This document shows positions 40,901-44,785 of a stretch of DNA of 44,785 nt, piece by piece. Source of the DNA: Clostridia bacterium. GTDB lineage: Bacteria > Bacillota > Clostridia > Oscillospirales > CAG-272. Location of the stretch: the NCBI GenBank assembly GCA_017502915.1, contig JAFVUB010000004.1, forward strand, positions 1-44,785. Reading direction: 5' to 3'. Numbering within the stretch: the stretch's first letter is position 1; each line of letters begins with the position of its first letter. A program made the position numbers and the translations under genes. The notes beneath the pieces were generated by a model that saw only the letters and a list, made by a program, of their open reading frames with translations, did no database searches and was not told the origin of the DNA.

Positions 40901-42823
40901 TCATATATCGACCGAGGCCGAATACTCATTTCCGACGAAAACGTCGCGTCCCTTCTCTTCCTCGCGGCGGCAAACCCGAATGCCCGCCATAAGCATAGCG
41001 GGGATCATCCAAAACAGGAAGAAGGTACAGGGATCGGTCCAAACGTCAACGAACGACGCCTGTATCAGTATGCCTATAAGCGAGGCAAATCCTGCTGCAG
41101 GTAGCGCCTTGGCTTCATTTTTGAACGAACGGATCATAGCTTCGCAGCAGTTTTGTATTATTAAAAACACAATAACGGCAAGAATCAAGAGAGCGACTAT
41201 TCCCTGCTCGGTCATGATCGAGAGCCAGGTTGAGCCGCTGTTTGCAACGGCTTCAAAGCCAACCGCGGCATACATCGGATATACCTCCGAAAAGCCTCCC
41301 GTTCCAACACCGGAAAACAGCGATGCCCTTATAACTGCGTAGCTACCGTCGCGTATCTTCGAGACGCCTTGAAGAGAAAGCGGATCCGTACTCCAAAACG
41401 CCGAAAGCTTTTGCAACAGAAAGCCCTTGGGAGCAAAAAGCCCTGCAGTCGGAATTGCTATGCCGGACAGTATTATAAACGGAAGTGTTTTGCGCGAGAC
41501 GATTATAAAATATATCAAAAGTGGAACCGTGACCGAGATGAGTCCGATCGCGGGAGCCGTCAGCACAGTTGCGGCGGCGATAACTAAGACAGACATCCTT
41601 GCCGCGCGCCTTGCTTTACCCTTGGGGGCGTTTTTGCAAAGCGAGAGGGTGATTATAAGAGCTGTTGAAAGGAAGATCGACAGTAGTGCCCGATTTCCGA
41701 AAAAGCTTAACCCATCCTTAAAATATGGCAGCTCTTGACCCAAAAACGTTCCGCAACGTTCGCAAACGTACTGCCAGATCAACAGAAAAGAAACGGCGTA
41801 TCCCGAGAAACAGAAAGCAAAAACAGCGCGTATCTGCCAGAGCTTTGTTCTCATAAGGTTCCCGGCAACAAAGCAACCGAAGAGCAATATCAACGAGCAA
41901 ACCGCAGACTCTCCCGAGCTTGTCGAGGTTGACACGAGTCCGCCAAAAAGAAGTACGGCGCCAAAAAGCAAGACGAAAAGGTCGTATATCTCAAAGCTTA
42001 CGATCCGTTTGCCGCGCACCAGCTTTACCAGGTACGACACCGAGTACAGAGACACCAAGGCGATCAGCAGTCCGTGCCCAAAGACGGAATAAAGAGGCAG
42101 CGTCGCTATGGCAGCGAGCACTCCTATTTCGGGGTAGCTGATGACCAAAGCTATAAAGGAAAACACAGCAAATGCCGCGAGAATGTGGAGCGGGTCAACC
42201 AAATAAGTCAAGGCACCCGCCAGAACGCCCAGAATTATCGCAATATTATAGCTGTCTCCGTGACGAGCTACAGAACGATCAAACTTTTCGATCGGTATTC
42301 CGAAGGTCTTGACTGCCAAAAAATGTCCAAACCTGCTGGTAACGACTCCTCCCAAAAGGGTTCTTTTTGAAAGGATCAGAGGAATCGAGGCCAATGTCAT
42401 AACAATGGCAAAGGCAACGTACGATGGGCTTGCGCTAAGGTCGTTCAGAACGTATTTTTTAAAGAAGAACACCATACCGGTGTATATCCCGAACGTGAGA
42501 ATGAACGAGCCGTAAAATTTAAGCTTGCAACGTTCCAAAAAGCTTATAAACCTGCGCCACGCGTGCATCAGACGGCTTTCTTCAAACTGTTCGGCAACGG
42601 CAAACTTCAAGCGCCGCATTTTTGACGCGAATTTCGAAGACCCTCCAAGCACAGATACAGTAAGACTTCGCTTAAAGGCGCGATCGATCCCGGTGTATGA
42701 AGAGAAGATGCGTCCTATAAAGCCACAGGTAGCTTTTCTGTATATCCAATCGGTCAATCTTAAAAGGCCGTTGAAAACAGAGCTGGCGCCCTTCTTTCGT
42801 TTAGACTTTAATTCGTCGGTCAC
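40901..42823 (-). CDS. O-antigen ligase/polymerase-like membrane protein
   Basis: 640 residues. A cytoplasmic N-terminus of about 100 residues is followed by some 12 membrane segments. The signature loop near the C-terminus (GVGTGGFSEVYPMYAAVGFEAVANSGSTWLSIMTEQG, for example SGSTWLSIMTEQG) is typical of the Wzy/WaaL family, which joins polysaccharide units to lipid or protein acceptors on the outer face of the membrane. The GTG at 42823 overlaps the trmD stop (GTGA) and follows GGAGGAGG. The two DUF4330 genes follow. The target glycan is unknown; no glycosyltransferases are in the window. Confidence 0.8.
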   Translation of the reverse strand: MTDELKSKRKKGASSVFNGLLRLTDWIYRKATCGFIGRIFSSYTGIDRAFKRSLTVSVLGGSSKFASKMRRLKFAVAEQFEESRLMHAWRRFISFLERCKLKFYGSFILTFGIYTGMVFFFKKYVLNDLSASPSYVAFAIVMTLASIPLILSKRTLLGGVVTSRFGHFLAVKTFGIPIEKFDRSVARHGDSYNIAIILGVLAGALTYLVDPLHILAAFAVFSFIALVISYPEIGVLAAIATLPLYSVFGHGLLIALVSLYSVSYLVKLVRGKRIVSFEIYDLFVLLFGAVLLFGGLVSTSTSSGESAVCSLILLFGCFVAGNLMRTKLWQIRAVFAFCFSGYAVSFLLIWQYVCERCGTFLGQELPYFKDGLSFFGNRALLSIFLSTALIITLSLCKNAPKGKARRAARMSVLVIAAATVLTAPAIGLISVTVPLLIYFIIVSRKTLPFIILSGIAIPTAGLFAPKGFLLQKLSAFWSTDPLSLQGVSKIRDGSYAVIRASLFSGVGTGGFSEVYPMYAAVGFEAVANSGSTWLSIMTEQGIVALLILAVIVFLIIQNCCEAMIRSFKNEAKALPAAGFASLIGILIQASFVDVWTDPCTFFLFWMIPAMLMAGIRVCRREEEKGRDVFVGNEYSASVDI

Positions 42824-43524
42824 GTTTCCTCCTCCCCGCCCCCGATCAGATCGGGGCGCTTTTCAAGAGTTTCGCGCAGAGCCTGCTCGGCTCTCCACTT
42901 ATCGATATTTGCATGATGTCCCGAGATAAGTATGTCCGGAACCTTCATACCGTGGTAGTCGTAGGGGCGCGTGTATTGAGGATATTCAAGAAGACCGTCG
43001 GTCAGGCTTTCTCTCGAAAAGCATTCGGGATCGGAGAGAACACCCTCGCAAAGCCTTGAAACACAGTCAACGAGTATGCAGGCGGGGATCTCTCCTCCGG
43101 TCAAAACGAAATCTCCGATCGAGATCTCCTCGTCAACTATCTCCTCTATTATGCGGCAATCAACGCCTTCGTAATGACCGCACAGTATTATAATCTGGTC
43201 ATATTCTGCAGACAGCTCGGTCGCGCGCTTTTGATTAAGAACACGACCCTTGGGCGACATGTATATTACGTGACGGCGTTCGCACTCGGGAGAGTCGGCT
43301 ACGATCGCGTCGTAGCAGTTGCGGATCGGGGGCGCTGCCATGAGCATACCAAATCCTCCGCCGTACGGCGTGTCGTCAACCCGACGGTGCTTGTTGTTCG
43401 AATAGTCGCGAATATTCCAAGCGTTAACGCTTATCGCGCCGGCTGCCTGCGCACGTCCTATTATGCTCTCGCCGAGAACGGTTTTAACCAGCTCGGGAAA
43501 GAGCGTCATTATATCAAATCTCAT
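42820..43524 (-). CDS. trmD: tRNA (guanine37-N1)-methyltransferase
   Basis: A SPOUT-class enzyme that makes m1G37 in tRNAs and prevents frameshifting. 234 residues: MRFDIMTLFPEL at the start, DYSNNKHRRVDDTPYGGGFGM near 40-60, and the knot region LCGHYEGVDCRIIEE (near 112-126) and SIGDFVLTGGEIPA (near 133-146). The C-terminal segment is shorter than in some species. It is coupled to rimM by a one-base overlap. The usual neighbour rplS is absent downstream. Confidence 0.95.
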   Translation of the reverse strand: MRFDIMTLFPELVKTVLGESIIGRAQAAGAISVNAWNIRDYSNNKHRRVDDTPYGGGFGMLMAAPPIRNCYDAIVADSPECERRHVIYMSPKGRVLNQKRATELSAEYDQIIILCGHYEGVDCRIIEEIVDEEISIGDFVLTGGEIPACILVDCVSRLCEGVLSDPECFSRESLTDGLLEYPQYTRPYDYHGMKVPDILISGHHANIDKWRAEQALRETLEKRPDLIGGGEEET

Positions 43525-44030
43525 TATTCAAACATCCCCTCGATAGGAGTTATAAATATTCCCTTTTCGTCATCAATGCTGCGAACGAACTCGTCAACCG
43601 CCGGCATAAGACGTTGACCGGACGGTGTTTCTATTTCGTATATATCGGTGGCACCGTTGTTTATAACTCCGGAAAGAGTTCCGTACACCCGGCCGCTTTC
43701 GGCGTCGATGACGGGAAGTCCGATCAAGTCGGCGATAAAATTATCCCCTTCCTCAAGAGGAAGGTCCTCACGCGCGGCAAAAACGACCTTTTCGCGAAGA
43801 GCCGATGCGGCATCTATATCGTTGACCCCCTCAAGGGTTGCTATTACGAAGCGCTTGAAGACCGAAGCCTTTAAGATCTTTACCTCCGAGTATACCTCTC
43901 CCTTTTTGAAGTATACACAGGGCAAAGAAGCCAGAACCTCGGGAGAGTCACACCAAGGCTCAAGCTTGACAGCACCCGCGATCCCGTGGGTGTTTATTAT
44001 CATTCCACATTCAAGATATGCTTTTTTCAT
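43524..44030 (-). CDS. rimM: 16S rRNA processing protein RimM
   Basis: Binds ribosomal protein S19 and helps 30S head maturation. 168 residues: an N-terminal barrel (GMIINTHGIAGAVKLEPWCDSPE near 8-30) and a C-terminal PRC-barrel (DNFIADLIGLPVIDAESGRVYGTLSGVINNGATDIYEI, for example LIGLPVIDAESG). It is the first gene of its unit, with its own promoter. rpsP and the KH-protein gene that often precede it are not here. Confidence 0.92.
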   Translation of the reverse strand: MKKAYLECGMIINTHGIAGAVKLEPWCDSPEVLASLPCVYFKKGEVYSEVKILKASVFKRFVIATLEGVNDIDAASALREKVVFAAREDLPLEEGDNFIADLIGLPVIDAESGRVYGTLSGVINNGATDIYEIETPSGQRLMPAVDEFVRSIDDEKGIFITPIEGMFE

Positions 44031-44070
44031 TTCACAAGTTACCGTTTCAAAAAGATTTATAATTAGTCAT

Positions 44071-44099
44071 ATTATATCACATTTTATTATACATTGCAA
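44071..44099 (-). promoter_or_regulatory. Sigma-A promoter of the rimM operon
   Basis: On the minus strand, TTGCAA (44099-44094) and TATAAT (44076-44071) with a 17-bp spacer. Confidence 0.65.
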
Positions 44100-44232
44100 T
44101 AGTTTTCGCTTTTTGACGGAATTTATTGAAAAAAACTCCTATTTGTGTCAGAATGTTTACATTTCATTATCGGATTGATGAAATTTAGAGTTTATAATAT
44201 TACGGAGAATTAAAGAAATTTGGAGGATAAAT

Positions 44233-44625
44233 ATGAATCTCAATTTGTTTGCGCTGGAAGCGTCGACTACTACGCCCACCACCGGGGATCTTTTTGGCTC
44301 AATGCTCCTTCCCCTTCTTATGTTCGGTGCTTTGATCGTTATGTTTGTGTTTATGGGTCGTAAGCAGAAAAAGCAGGACAAAGAGATAGCCGATATGAGA
44401 AACGGACTTCGCGTTGGAGATGAGGTCACAACCAACGGCGGTATTATCGGACGTATCGTTCAGGTCAAGGAAGAGACTGTAGTTCTTGAGACCAGCCGCG
44501 ACGGTACCAAGATTCGCTTCTTGAAGAGTGCTATCGCAAGAGTTGACGTTCCCGTGAGCGCTCCCGCAAAGGAAGAGCCCAAGGGCGAGACTCTCAAGGA
44601 CGACAGCAAGCCCAAGAAGAAATAA
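44233..44625 (+). CDS. yajC: Preprotein translocase subunit YajC
   Basis: A small accessory membrane protein of the Sec translocon. 130 residues. One membrane segment (residues 21-43) is followed by a basic stretch (GRKQKKQDKEIADM), then LRVGDEVTTNGGIIGRIVQVKEETVVLET, the YajC core, and a charged Lys/Glu tail. The ATG follows TTGGAGGA. A TATAAT lies at 44193-44198, but no good -35 was found. The usual partners (tgt, secD, secF) are not visible; an insertion sequence follows. Confidence 0.9.
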   Translation: MNLNLFALEASTTTPTTGDLFGSMLLPLLMFGALIVMFVFMGRKQKKQDKEIADMRNGLRVGDEVTTNGGIIGRIVQVKEETVVLETSRDGTKIRFLKSAIARVDVPVSAPAKEEPKGETLKDDSKPKKK

Positions 44626-44683
44626 AAAAAGAGAACGAAGATATTGCACAAGTCCGTTAAAAACGGACAATTGAAAAAAAGAG

Positions 44684-44719
44684 CCTCCTATGGTAGAATT
44701 AAAGTACTACCATAGGAGG
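44684..44719 (+). promoter_or_regulatory. Hairpin that buries the transposase ribosome binding site
   Basis: CCTCCTATGGTAG (44684-44696) is the exact reverse complement of CTACCATAGGAGG (44707-44719). The second arm holds AGGAGG, seven bases before the ATG at 44727. mRNA entering from outside would have the site paired. Confidence 0.75.
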
Positions 44720-44726
44720 TTTTGTT

Positions 44727-44785
44727 ATGTCAAGGAAATATGAGAAGGTAAGTGAATTATTGCCGATCATTAAAGATCTTACAGC
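44727..44785 (+). CDS. Putative transposase or IS regulatory ORF, N-terminal fragment
   Basis: Only 19 codons are visible, up to the window edge: MSRKYEKVSELLPIIKDLT. I recall this kind of start from first ORFs of clostridial IS elements that carry a helix-turn-helix, but the fragment is too short to prove the family. Frame and start are supported by AGGAGG at ideal spacing. Confidence 0.45.
   Translation, partial: MSRKYEKVSELLPIIKDLT

Larger units (their letters stand above)
44645..44785 (+). mobile_element. Probable insertion sequence, left end (truncated by the window)
   Basis: It contains a 7-bp inverted repeat (44652-44658 with 44662-44668), a strong 13-bp hairpin over the ribosome binding site (44684-44719) and the start of a small ORF at 44727. 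The layout fits the left end of an IS, perhaps of the IS3 group. The exact end (about 44645) is a guess. Confidence 0.45.

Overview
The window is chromosomal DNA from a spore-forming member of the Clostridia (Firmicutes), most likely an uncultivated gut-type lineage. This is inferred from strong AGGAGG-type ribosome binding sites, consensus sigma-A promoters, several sporulation genes (spoIVA, yqfC, yqfD, ylbJ, sigK) and the Clostridia/Bacilli gene order yqfC-yqfD-phoH-ybeY-era-recO. No rRNA, tRNA or CRISPR array was seen.

Layout. 1-2400: a secreted protein with a Thr-rich stalk and Cys-Gly-Gly C-terminal membrane tail, then a small flavodoxin-like protein. 2400-3700: a minus-strand XRE-TPR regulator and a small lipoprotein, divergent from a plus-strand operon xpt-traX-DUF4003-cysK (3840-7148). 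Two 17-nt dyads lie in the divergent region, one over each -35 box. 7190-12933: minus-strand housekeeping and envelope genes (pepD, mreB, DUF4830, rodA, proS). 13155-18762: an acyl-CoA synthetase, galE, spoIVA and prs. 18896-27017: a long minus-strand gene train (AEC transporter, mutS2, recO, era, ybeY, phoH, yqfD, yqfC; transcribed from yqfC towards the AEC gene). 27083-29455: ylbJ, a DUF3343 gene and a cysteine desulfurase on the plus strand.

The main finding is at 29506-36330. The mother-cell sigma factor gene sigK is split in two by about 6.1 kb of DNA, which makes it a compact skin-like element (sigK intervening). The N-terminal half (29506-29850) ends in an out-of-context stop, and the C-terminal half resumes at 35968. 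Joining the halves at a shared AATG restores a continuous 229-residue pro-sigma-K with the canonical Asn-Glu-Ile-Leu-Met-Tyr-Phe-Arg junction. The element carries a large serine recombinase whose stop codon lies across the right junction, a small conserved-looking ORF, a GH39 glycosidase, a secreted metallo-beta-lactamase-fold lipoprotein and a remnant AraC-type DNA-binding domain. It is small compared with the known B. subtilis and C. difficile elements, and its carbohydrate-type cargo looks unusual.

36327-44030: minus-strand coaD-rsmD-uvrC, ptsH (HPr), two tandem DUF4330 genes, an O-antigen ligase-like polymerase, trmD and rimM. 44233-44625 is yajC. The right edge enters what looks like an insertion sequence, whose transposase ribosome binding site is buried in a 13-bp hairpin.

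A second regulatory point of interest is spoIVA. A sigma-E-like promoter sits inside the terminator hairpin that follows prs, and the spoIVA Shine-Dalgarno is in the distal arm. Readthrough mRNA should therefore hide the Shine-Dalgarno, while mRNA started at the internal promoter should not.
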